Shown piece by piece: positions 1-6,535 of a DNA stretch of 47,375 nt. The notes beneath the pieces are model-generated. The model ran no database searches. It saw only the letters and a list, made by a program, of their open reading frames with translations, and had not been told where the DNA came from. Positions within the stretch are counted from its first letter, which is position 1. The number at the start of each line of letters is the position of its first letter. The stretch comes from Candidatus Rokuibacteriota bacterium (GTDB lineage Bacteria; Methylomirabilota; Methylomirabilia; Rokubacteriales; CSP1-6). Made by a program: the position numbers and the translations under genes. The DNA is taken from the NCBI GenBank assembly GCA_003220435.1, contig QHSL01000013.1:1-47375 (forward strand), read 5' to 3'.

Positions 1-1
1 T

Positions 2-178
2 AGCGAACGCCGGCTCGACCGCGCTCCCGCCGGTCTCGGCCTGGGCCTGAACCTGGTCCAGAGGCTTGTGGAGCTCCACGGGGGCCGGATGCAGGCGTTC
101 AGCGAGGGCCCCGGGCTCGGTAGCAAGTTCCTCGTGCGCCTGCCCCGGATCGAGCCGTTGCGGACCGCCGTGGGATGA
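2..178 (+). CDS. Histidine kinase, C-terminal end (5' truncated by window edge)
   Basis: The only open frame entering from the left edge encodes 58 residues ending at TGA 176-178. It contains [18 protein letters not shown] followed by a GSKFLVRLP strand, which is the G2-box and last beta strand of a HATPase_c (GHKL) domain. In hybrid and classical sensor kinases this part closes the ATP lid, and the protein normally ends soon afterwards, as here. The sensor input and phospho-accepting histidine lie outside the window, so the signal is unknown. About 110 bases separate it from the next gene. The kinase assignment is firm; anything finer is not visible. Confidence 0.85.
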   Translation, partial: SERRLDRAPAGLGLGLNLVQRLVELHGGRMQAFSEGPGLGSKFLVRLPRIEPLRTAVG

Positions 179-214
179 CCCCCAGCCCACCGGTTCCCAT
201 CGCCTGACCGGAAG

Positions 215-234
215 TTATGCACGCGTGTGGATAA
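215..234. promoter_or_regulatory. Inverted pair of DnaA-box-like 9-mers
   Basis: TGTGGATAA at 226-234 is a perfect reverse DnaA box (TTATCCACA). It is faced two bases away by TTATGCACG at 215-223, which matches at seven of nine positions. An A-rich stretch (TTGGTAAAAATAG) follows at 240-252, unusual for this GC-rich DNA. The site lies between the kinase end and the amidohydrolase start. Two boxes without dnaA, dnaN or further boxes do not make an origin; a DnaA-responsive promoter or chance is more likely. Confidence 0.3.
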
Positions 235-291
235 GTCTGTTGGTAAAAATAGCCTAGTCGCCTTGAACCACCTGCAAACATTGGCCAAGTT

Positions 292-1653
292 GTGACGGTG
301 GGTCCAGGGGCTCTCGCCCTTCTCGGAGCAACCCTGATTGACGGCACCGGCCGCCCGCCGCTCGCGGAGGCTACCGTCCTGGTCGCGGGCGACCGGGTAA
401 CTGCCGTCGGACCCTCTCTGACCACGCCCGTCCCGCCGGGAATCCCCGCTGTCGACGGACGGGGCAAGTTCCTGATACCTGGCCTGGTCGACATGCACGT
501 GCACGTGTACACGCCCGACAGGTGGCACCCGGAGCTCTTCCTCGCCGCTGGCGTCACGACGGTTCTCGACCTCGGCGGCCAGCTCCGCGACCTGACGGCC
601 TACCGCGGCGCGGTCACATCGGGCGCACGACCCGGCCCGCGGATCCTCTTCACTGGACCCATGCTCGAGGAAGGCGAGGTCTATCCCGGCTTCGCTGGAT
701 TTTGCAGGCACGTCGAGGCCGATCGCATCGAAGCAGAGGTCGACGGATTGGCGGACGCCGGCGTCGACGGGATCAAGCTATACGTCACGACGCGGCCCGA
801 GACGGCGCGCCGGGCCTGCGCCCGCGCTCACGCGCGAGGCTTGCCCGTCTTCATGCACCAACACGCCACCTGGGGAGCGGAAGCCGCCACGGCCGGCGTC
901 GACTCGGTGGAGCATCTCAACGTCTTCGGTCAGCTCGCGCCCGAGGGACTCCGGATGGCGGAGCCCGGGAAGCTCACGCCGTTCGAGTACGGAGGCTGGC
1001 TCTGGCGCTGGTTCGGCGACCTCGATCCGCGCGCCGACCACGTCCGTCGCCTCTACGACGCGCTGATCGGCGCCGCAACGGCTCTCGACCCGACGCTGGT
1101 GCTCTACGCCTCGCGGCCCGGCGCGCTCGGCGACGATGTCGGCGACACGTCCGTGGATGATCCGGAGCGCACGCGGCTGCTGCCGCTCCTGCCCCCATCA
1201 GTGGCGAAGGAGCTGGTCGGCCGGTGGGCCGAGCGTCGCGCGGCCGCGCGTGGCGCCTCCGAGGCCACCCGGGGCCGGACGCGCCGCGCGTGGGAAAACA
1301 TGCTCGAGGTCGTGGGCGGCTTCCATCGCGCGGGTGGCCTGGTGCTCGCGGGAACCGACTGCCCGAACGTAGCGATCGTCTCAGGCTACTCCCTTCATCG
1401 CGAGCTCGAGCTCCTGGTCAGGGCGGGGCTCTCGCCGATGGAGGCGCTCATGGCGGCCACGCGGCGCCCGGCCGAGCGGCTGGGCAGGCGGGACCTCTTC
1501 GGCACGATCGCGCCCGGGTGCTCCGCCGATCTGCTCGTGCTCGCGGCCGACCCGATCGCGGACATTCGCAACGTCCGCCGGATCGAGCGTGTGATCGCGC
1601 GGGGCGTGGCCCACACGCCTGCGGAGCTGCTCTCGGCGCTTCCGAAGAGCTGA
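292..1653 (+). CDS. Metal-dependent amidohydrolase family protein
   Basis: A 453-residue protein of the amidohydrolase superfamily (imidazolonepropionase/prolidase-like branch), which hydrolyses C-N bonds with a mono- or dinuclear metal centre in a TIM barrel. The N-terminal strand ALLGATLIDGTG is typical. The first metal ligands are H69 and H71 in GLVDMHVHV, later histidines occur in FMHQH and SVEHLN, and the acidic ligand is D356 in AGTDCPN. The C-terminal region (PGCSADLLVLAADP) is the returning beta-sandwich. The GTG start at 292 has no strong ribosome site, and a second GTG two codons later is possible. The length is usual for the family. Substrate cannot be read from sequence. It stands alone, converging on the next gene through a shared hairpin. 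Confidence 0.85.
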   Translation: MTVGPGALALLGATLIDGTGRPPLAEATVLVAGDRVTAVGPSLTTPVPPGIPAVDGRGKFLIPGLVDMHVHVYTPDRWHPELFLAAGVTTVLDLGGQLRDLTAYRGAVTSGARPGPRILFTGPMLEEGEVYPGFAGFCRHVEADRIEAEVDGLADAGVDGIKLYVTTRPETARRACARAHARGLPVFMHQHATWGAEAATAGVDSVEHLNVFGQLAPEGLRMAEPGKLTPFEYGGWLWRWFGDLDPRADHVRRLYDALIGAATALDPTLVLYASRPGALGDDVGDTSVDDPERTRLLPLLPPSVAKELVGRWAERRAAARGASEATRGRTRRAWENMLEVVGGFHRAGGLVLAGTDCPNVAIVSGYSLHRELELLVRAGLSPMEALMAATRRPAERLGRRDLFGTIAPGCSADLLVLAADPIADIRNVRRIERVIARGVAHTPAELLSALPKS

Positions 1654-1670
1654 GGGCGTCGCCCTCAGCT
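1648..1670. terminator. Bidirectional palindrome spanning two convergent stop codons
   Basis: AGCTGAGGG (1648-1656) and CCCTCAGCT (1662-1670) form a perfect 9-bp stem around CGTCG. The stem can be extended by two pairs to leave a one-base centre. It contains the TGA of the amidohydrolase (1651-1653) and, on the other strand, the TGA of the convergent small gene (1665-1667). There is no T-tract on either side, so termination is inferred from position and symmetry. Confidence 0.55.
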
Positions 1671-2162
1671 GGCGTGGCTGAGCGGCTGCTGCGCGGCGGT
1701 TCGGTGAGCGCCCCAGTAGCGGCACGTCTGGGCGTGGGCGACGACGACCTCCGTCAAATCCGTTCCGCACCGCGGGCAGGGGAGCACGCCGGGCTCGGCG
1801 TGCGAGATCCAGCCGAGTCGATACGTGTCCTGGCATTTCTGGCAGGGGATCAGGTGGTTGTTGCAGCACAGGAACAGGATCGCCTTCACGTCGAGGTCTC
1901 GGAAGTCGATTCGGCCTGACGCGCGGGGAACGGCGATCCAACGATCGACCTTCAGCTCGGCGTCTGCCTCGAGCCGGCGCCGGCGCTCGTTCTGACGTCG
2001 CTCCGGGCGATGACCGTTCGCTTGAACGCGCCGGTCGGTGATCCGGCGATCAACGATCACCTGCACGTTCGAGTCGTCCACGAACGTCTGGCTCAGCGAA
2101 CGACACGCGTCCGGACCCGTTTTCGGAACCACGATGAGGAGCGAGTGACCGTCTGCCTTCAT
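1665..2162 (-). CDS. Hypothetical protein with Arg-rich DRR/ERR segment and Cys-rich C-terminus
   Basis: A 165-residue soluble protein. The ATG at 2162 is chosen because GGGAGG sits about 9 bases upstream; the open frame continues further upstream but without a ribosome site. The N-terminus (HSLLIVVPKTG, then NVQVIVDRR) has the hydrophobic beta pattern of a small alpha/beta domain. A highly basic stretch follows with repeated DRR, ERR and RRRR pairs. The C-terminal third holds CC, CxxC (CQKC) and CxxC (CPRC) pairs with nearby His residues, a likely zinc ribbon. I do not recognise a named family. A nucleic-acid-binding or regulatory role is possible but only inferred. Confidence 0.75.
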   Translation of the reverse strand: MKADGHSLLIVVPKTGPDACRSLSQTFVDDSNVQVIVDRRITDRRVQANGHRPERRQNERRRRLEADAELKVDRWIAVPRASGRIDFRDLDVKAILFLCCNNHLIPCQKCQDTYRLGWISHAEPGVLPCPRCGTDLTEVVVAHAQTCRYWGAHRTAAQQPLSHAS

Positions 2163-2616
2163 ACGCTCAGCCCTCCCTGAAATGACAGGCAACAAGCTTA
2201 CTCCCAAGCCTCCCGAACCGGCAGCGAGATTCTGGTGCTCGATCGCGAAATTTCCGGCCGAAAATGGGCGCGATTCGCCGCTGGTGCCACGTCCGTCGCA
2301 CGCACGATGGACGGTGCCGGCGGATGTTCGCCGTCCCCCACCGATGGCGGTCCCGGTCCGTCGCCGAAACAGCGGCCGCCGTCCCACACGCCAGGATGGC
2401 ACGCCAGGACAATGACAGAAGTTGTCGAGCAAGCGGTCCAGCTGTCACGGCGCTGAACCGGGCGCATGAGCTAAGTCTCGACGGTATCGCGTTTGTCGAG
2501 CCTTCGCTGCGCCAACGCGGCGCCTCTCCGAGCGGTTTCCCCCTGGCAGACGGGTTGCACCTCAACACGATGGCGACAAAAAGGCCACGTGTCGCAGGGG
2601 AGGAGATTGCCTGTCG
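2163..2616. other. Intergenic region upstream of the chemosensory operon
   Basis: About 450 bases between the divergent small gene and the operon. No open frame here has both a credible start and a recognisable protein. It contains two copies of TTGTCGAGC (2422-2430 and 2493-2501), a sigma-54-like element near its right end, and a GGGGAGGAGA ribosome site just before the first operon gene. Confidence 0.6.
2544..2558 (+). promoter_or_regulatory. Candidate sigma-54 (-24/-12) promoter
   Basis: TGGCAGACGGGTTGC has the invariant GG and GC separated by exactly ten bases and matches most of the TGGCAC-N5-TTGC consensus. The predicted transcript start is near 2570, about 47 bases before the first ATG of the operon. 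No enhancer-binding-protein gene is in the window. Short GC-rich matches can arise by chance. Confidence 0.4.
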
Positions 2617-2979
2617 ATGGCCAAGGTAATGGTGGTCGACGACGCCTATTCAGAGCTCAAGGTGATGGAGACGATCCTGCGGTCGGCCGGCCACGATGTC
2701 GTGACGTACCTCGACGGCGACCAGCTCGAGGAGAAGATCGTCAGGGAGCGCCCGGACGTGGTGCTCCTGGACATCGTCATGCCCAAGCGCAACGGCTTCG
2801 AGGTGCTCCGTGCGCTCCGCAAGGACGACCGCACCCGGCAGACGCGCGTGGTCGTGGTCAGCTCGAAGAACCAGGAGAGCGATCGCGTGTGGGGCCTGCG
2901 GCAAGGCGCGGACGAGTACCTGCCCAAGCCGTTCACGCCCGACCAGCTGCTGGCGGCCGTACGGAGGTTCGCGCGGTGA
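2617..2979 (+). CDS. Single-domain response regulator (CheY/PilH-like)
   Basis: A 120-residue stand-alone receiver, the usual length for CheY, PilG or PilH. The acidic pair is D8/D9, the phospho-acceptor D52 lies in VLLDIVMPKRNG, the switch serine is S82 or S83, and the invariant lysine is K104 in LPKPF. There is no output domain, so it should act by protein binding after phosphorylation by the CheA further down. The start has a strong GGAGG site. Its last codons overlap the GTG of the CheW gene. Position before cheW and a PilJ-like receptor suggests a Pil-Chp-type regulator rather than a flagellar CheY; this is inference. Confidence 0.92.
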   Translation: MAKVMVVDDAYSELKVMETILRSAGHDVVTYLDGDQLEEKIVRERPDVVLLDIVMPKRNGFEVLRALRKDDRTRQTRVVVVSSKNQESDRVWGLRQGADEYLPKPFTPDQLLAAVRRFAR

Positions 2980-3425
2980 CCACGAACCTGCTCGACAGCT
3001 CGGCGGCACTCCGGGCGTGCGTGTTCACGCTCGCCGGGATGCCGTACGCGGTCGACGTCGCCCAGGTCAGGGAAGTGGCGATCTTCGACGAGTGGACGGT
3101 GATGCCGCTGGCCCCGCCCAACGTCCTCGGCGTGGCAAACCTGCGCGGAGATGTCCTGGCGATTGCGGACGCCCGCCCGCTGCTCGGGCTGCCGTCGCAG
3201 CGTACCGGGCGCCGCCAGTGGACGCTGGTCGTGGCCGCCGAGGGGCTCGAGGCCGCGATCGTCATCGACGGCGTCGTCAGCCTCGAGGCCTTCACCGGCG
3301 TCGTGCCGCTCGACGAGCCGAGCGCGCCGCACGCCCAGTGGACGCTGGGTGCCCTCACCGGCGAGCAGGGGCGCGTGCCGCTGCTCGACGCGGTGAAGCT
3401 CTTGCGAGCGCTCAGAGAGGGGTGA
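2976..3425 (+). CDS. cheW: CheW-like coupling protein
   Basis: A 149-residue CheW-domain protein that should link the receptor to CheA in a cytoplasmic array. Visible hallmarks are the FTLAGMPYAVDVAQVREV opening strands, the NVLGVANLRGDVLAIADAR core that is the most conserved part of CheW, and a late VVSLEAF segment. It starts at GTG 2976 in a GTGA overlap with the receiver stop, so translation is probably coupled. Its TGA overlaps the ATG of the binding-protein gene. It is as short as PilI-type CheW proteins. Family assignment is firm; the specific PilI role is inferred from neighbours. Confidence 0.92.
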   Translation: MTTNLLDSSAALRACVFTLAGMPYAVDVAQVREVAIFDEWTVMPLAPPNVLGVANLRGDVLAIADARPLLGLPSQRTGRRQWTLVVAAEGLEAAIVIDGVVSLEAFTGVVPLDEPSAPHAQWTLGALTGEQGRVPLLDAVKLLRALREG

Positions 3426-4738
3426 TGACGATCAAGCGTCGGAGCGTGCTCAAGATCCTCTCCGGAGCGGTGGCGGGCGGTGTCCTGGGCCGTGATCCCG
3501 CCCGCGCGTGGGCACAGCTTCCGCCTCGGGGCGTCGTCGAGCCGCGACTGGCCAGCGCGCCCGGCGTCACGCCGAAGGACATCAAGATCGGCATGAGCGC
3601 CGCCTTCAAGGGGCCCTCGGCCGGGCTGGGCACCGAGCTCTATCGCGGCGCGAGCGCGTACTACGCCGAGGTGAACCAGCGCGGCGGCGTGCACGGCCGG
3701 ACGATCTCGGTGGCGGCGCTCGACGACGGCTACGAGCCGACGCCCTGCATCAAGAACACGATCACGCTCGTCGAGCGCGAGCAGGTCTTCTTCCTCTCGA
3801 ACTACGTCGGCACGCCCACGCTCACACGCGCGCTGCCGGTGATCAAACGCTACGCCGACCGGCAGGTGATCCTGGTCGGGAACTTCACGGGCGCCCAGCC
3901 CCAGCGTGAGGACCCCTACGTCGAGCAGGTCTTCAACATCCGCGCCTCGTACCGCCAGGAGATGATGGCCCTGGTCGACCGCTTCTGGCAGGCGGGCGCC
4001 CGCAAGTTCGGCGTCTATTACCAGATCGACGCGTACGGCCGGAGCGGAACCGACGGCGTCGCGCGCGGCCTCGCCCAGCGCGGCGCCCGGATCGCCGCCG
4101 AGGCGACGTATGTCCGCGGCGCAAAGTTCGAGGACGACATGACGCCGGCGGTGCAGGCGCTCCGCCACGCCGGGGTCGACGTCGTGCTGTGCACGGGCGC
4201 CTACCAGGGCTGCGGCGCATTCGTCCGGACCGCGCGCGACCTCGGCTGGAACGCGCCCATCTCCAACGTCTCGTTCGTGGGCTCGGAGGCGATGCTGGGC
4301 CTGCTGCTCAAGCAAGGCAAGAGCGCCGGGCGTGACTACACCCAGGCGCTCGTCAACTCGCAGGTGGTGCCGAGCTACGACGACCTGAGCCTTCCCGGCG
4401 TCGTCGAGTACCGCACGCTGATGGAGCGGTACAAGCCGCTGGTGCCGGAGACGCTCCGCGACGCCAAGTACCCGCCCGAGCAGCTCAGCTTCCGCAGCCT
4501 CGAAGGGTTCGTCAACGCCAAGGTGATCGTGGAGGGGCTGCGACGCGCCGGCCCCAACCCGACGCGCGCCAGCTTCCGGCAGGCGCTCGAATCGCTGCGC
4601 AGCTTCGACCTCGGCATCGGGGCGCCGCTCACCTTCGGGCCGGAGCGCCACCAGGGATTGGACAGCGTGTATTTCACCAGTGTCGTGAATGGACGGTGGG
4701 TCCCTGTCACCGACTGGACCGCCGCGATGAAGGCATGA
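3425..4738 (+). CDS. ABC-type branched-chain amino acid/urea-like substrate-binding protein inside chemosensory operon
   Basis: A 437-residue periplasmic binding protein of the LivK/Peripla_BP_6 type. The N-terminus [14 protein letters not shown] carries a twin-arginine motif and a hydrophobic core, followed by mature sequence beginning near residue 30. The strand [16 protein letters not shown], the segment [19 protein letters not shown] and the later [14 protein letters not shown] are typical of the two-lobe fold. It has no permease or ATPase partner here. Its ATG overlaps the CheW stop and its stop overlaps the receptor ATG, so it is a fixed part of the operon. The likely job is to present a ligand to the receptor next door. 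The ligand is unknown. Confidence 0.9.
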   Translation: MTIKRRSVLKILSGAVAGGVLGRDPARAWAQLPPRGVVEPRLASAPGVTPKDIKIGMSAAFKGPSAGLGTELYRGASAYYAEVNQRGGVHGRTISVAALDDGYEPTPCIKNTITLVEREQVFFLSNYVGTPTLTRALPVIKRYADRQVILVGNFTGAQPQREDPYVEQVFNIRASYRQEMMALVDRFWQAGARKFGVYYQIDAYGRSGTDGVARGLAQRGARIAAEATYVRGAKFEDDMTPAVQALRHAGVDVVLCTGAYQGCGAFVRTARDLGWNAPISNVSFVGSEAMLGLLLKQGKSAGRDYTQALVNSQVVPSYDDLSLPGVVEYRTLMERYKPLVPETLRDAKYPPEQLSFRSLEGFVNAKVIVEGLRRAGPNPTRASFRQALESLRSFDLGIGAPLTFGPERHQGLDSVYFTSVVNGRWVPVTDWTAAMKA

Positions 4739-6510
4739 ACCGACGACGCACGCTTCGTATCGGTCTGCTCCCCAAGATCGTCCTGTTCCTGGCCGCGGTG
4801 CTCGTCCCGCTGGCGGCGATCACGTGGTGGATCTCCGTTCAGCGGATGACCGCGAATCTGACCGACGAGTTCACCTCCAAGGGCACCGCGATCGCGAAGA
4901 GCCTCGCCAGCTCCGGCGTCGATCTCCTGCTCACGCGCGACGCCTCGACCGTGCAGGCGATCGTCGATCAGTTCGCGGCGATCAACGGCGTCAAGTACGT
5001 GATGGTGTACGACCCGCAGGCGAATCTGGTCGCCCACACCTTCTCGCCGCTGGTCCCCCCCGGCATCGTGGAGCGCAACGCCGTGCCCGGCGAGGCGGCG
5101 CAGCAGATCCGGGAGATCGCGTATCCCGATCCGGTCACCGGCGCCGTCCAGGAGATCATCGACATCGGCGTCCCGGTGCTGGCGGGCCAGCTCGGGACGG
5201 TTCGCGTGGGCATGGATCGCGCGATCATCGCGGCGGCGGCCACCCGGTCCGGCGAGTACCTGCTGCTCGCCTTCGGCGGCGCCGCGCTGGTTGCGATCGG
5301 CGCGGGCGCGCTCTTCGCTCACCGGATCATCCGGCCGGTGGGCCAGCTGGTCCAGGTGGCGGAGCGCGTCGGTCAGGGCGACCTCTCGAAGCTGGTTCCC
5401 GTCCGCTCGCGCGACGAGATCGGCCAGCTCGCGATGACGTTCAACGAGGCCATCGTGCGCCTGCGCTCGCTCGTGCAGACCGAGGCCGAGCGCGACGAGG
5501 AGCGGCGACGGCACGAGGATCTCCAGCGCAACATCACGCGGTTCCTCGACGTCGCCACCGAGATCTCCCAGGGCGACCTGACCCGGCGCGGCGAGGTCAC
5601 CTCGGACGTCCTCGGCAGCGTCGTCGACGCCATCAACGTGATGGTCGCCGAGCTGGCGACGATCATCGACGACGTGCGCGAGGCCGCCCAGCAAGTCTTG
5701 GCCAACGCCAACGAGATGATCGGCGCCATGGAACAGACGGCGGGCGGCGCCCAGACCCAGTCGCGCGAGGCGGTCTCCGTCAGCAACGCGATGGAGACGC
5801 TGACGCGCTCCATGCGCCGGGTGGCCGAGGACGCCGAGGCGTCGTCGGCCGCGGCCCGTCGCGCCTTCGACGCCGCGACGACGGGCGAGCAGGCCGTGCG
5901 CGCGAGCCTGACCGGCATGCAGCGCATCCGGGGCGAGGTGCAGCGAATCTCGCGGAAGGTCAAGAGCCTCGCCGACCGGTCGCTCGAGATCTCGGAGATC
6001 GTGAACACCATCGAGGACATCGCCTCGCAGACCCACCTCTTGGCCCTGAACGCCGCCATCGAGGCGGCGGGCGCCGGGGAATCGGGCCTGCGCTTCGCGG
6101 TCGTGGCCGAGGAAGTGCGCAAGCTCGCCGAGCGCTCCGGCAAGGCCGCCAAGGACATCGTGGTGCTCATCAAGGCGGTCCAGTCCGAGACGCAGCAGGC
6201 GGTCGTGGCCATGGAAGAAGGCACCAAGGAAGTGGAGGCGGGCTACAAGGTCACCGTCGAGGCCGGCGACAGTCTCCACCAGATCGGCGAGATCTCGCAG
6301 AAATCCTCGGCGCTGGCGTGGGACATCTCGCAGGCGACGCAGGAGCAGGTGCGCGGCGTCGAGGGCGGCGCGGTCGCCGTCCAGTCCATCGCGGGCGTCG
6401 CGGTCCAGACCGAGAAGGCCGTCCTCGAGACGCGCAAGACCATGGACCAGCTGGTCCGGGTCGCCGAGGCGCTGATGGCGAGCCTCTCGCGGTTCAAGCT
6501 GGCCGCGTGA
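4735..6510 (+). CDS. Methyl-accepting chemotaxis protein (PilJ-like)
   Basis: A 591-residue receptor starting at ATG 4735 (ATGA overlap with the binding-protein stop). One membrane helix lies near residues 13-34, a periplasmic region of about 140 residues follows, and a second helix lies near 174-197. HAMP covers about 198-250, and a second HAMP-like or PilJ-type segment ([13 protein letters not shown]) about 268-320. The coiled-coil signalling domain has its hairpin tip at [14 protein letters not shown] (about 432-446) and continues into [15 protein letters not shown]. The tip departs from the usual EAARAGE. It should bind CheW and CheA. The small periplasmic domain may receive the binding protein encoded just upstream; this is inferred from linkage. 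Confidence 0.92.
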   Translation: MNRRRTLRIGLLPKIVLFLAAVLVPLAAITWWISVQRMTANLTDEFTSKGTAIAKSLASSGVDLLLTRDASTVQAIVDQFAAINGVKYVMVYDPQANLVAHTFSPLVPPGIVERNAVPGEAAQQIREIAYPDPVTGAVQEIIDIGVPVLAGQLGTVRVGMDRAIIAAAATRSGEYLLLAFGGAALVAIGAGALFAHRIIRPVGQLVQVAERVGQGDLSKLVPVRSRDEIGQLAMTFNEAIVRLRSLVQTEAERDEERRRHEDLQRNITRFLDVATEISQGDLTRRGEVTSDVLGSVVDAINVMVAELATIIDDVREAAQQVLANANEMIGAMEQTAGGAQTQSREAVSVSNAMETLTRSMRRVAEDAEASSAAARRAFDAATTGEQAVRASLTGMQRIRGEVQRISRKVKSLADRSLEISEIVNTIEDIASQTHLLALNAAIEAAGAGESGLRFAVVAEEVRKLAERSGKAAKDIVVLIKAVQSETQQAVVAMEEGTKEVEAGYKVTVEAGDSLHQIGEISQKSSALAWDISQATQEQVRGVEGGAVAVQSIAGVAVQTEKAVLETRKTMDQLVRVAEALMASLSRFKLAA

Positions 6511-6535
6511 GACCCCCATCGACGGGAGCGAAAAC

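Noticed and set aside
215-252. Possible chromosomal replication origin
   Set aside because: Only one perfect and one imperfect DnaA box are present, with no dnaA, dnaN, gyrB or parAB nearby.
2182-2616. Several short frames of 70-130 codons before the chemosensory operon
   Set aside because: They overlap each other in different frames, have no ribosome sites and no recognisable pattern.
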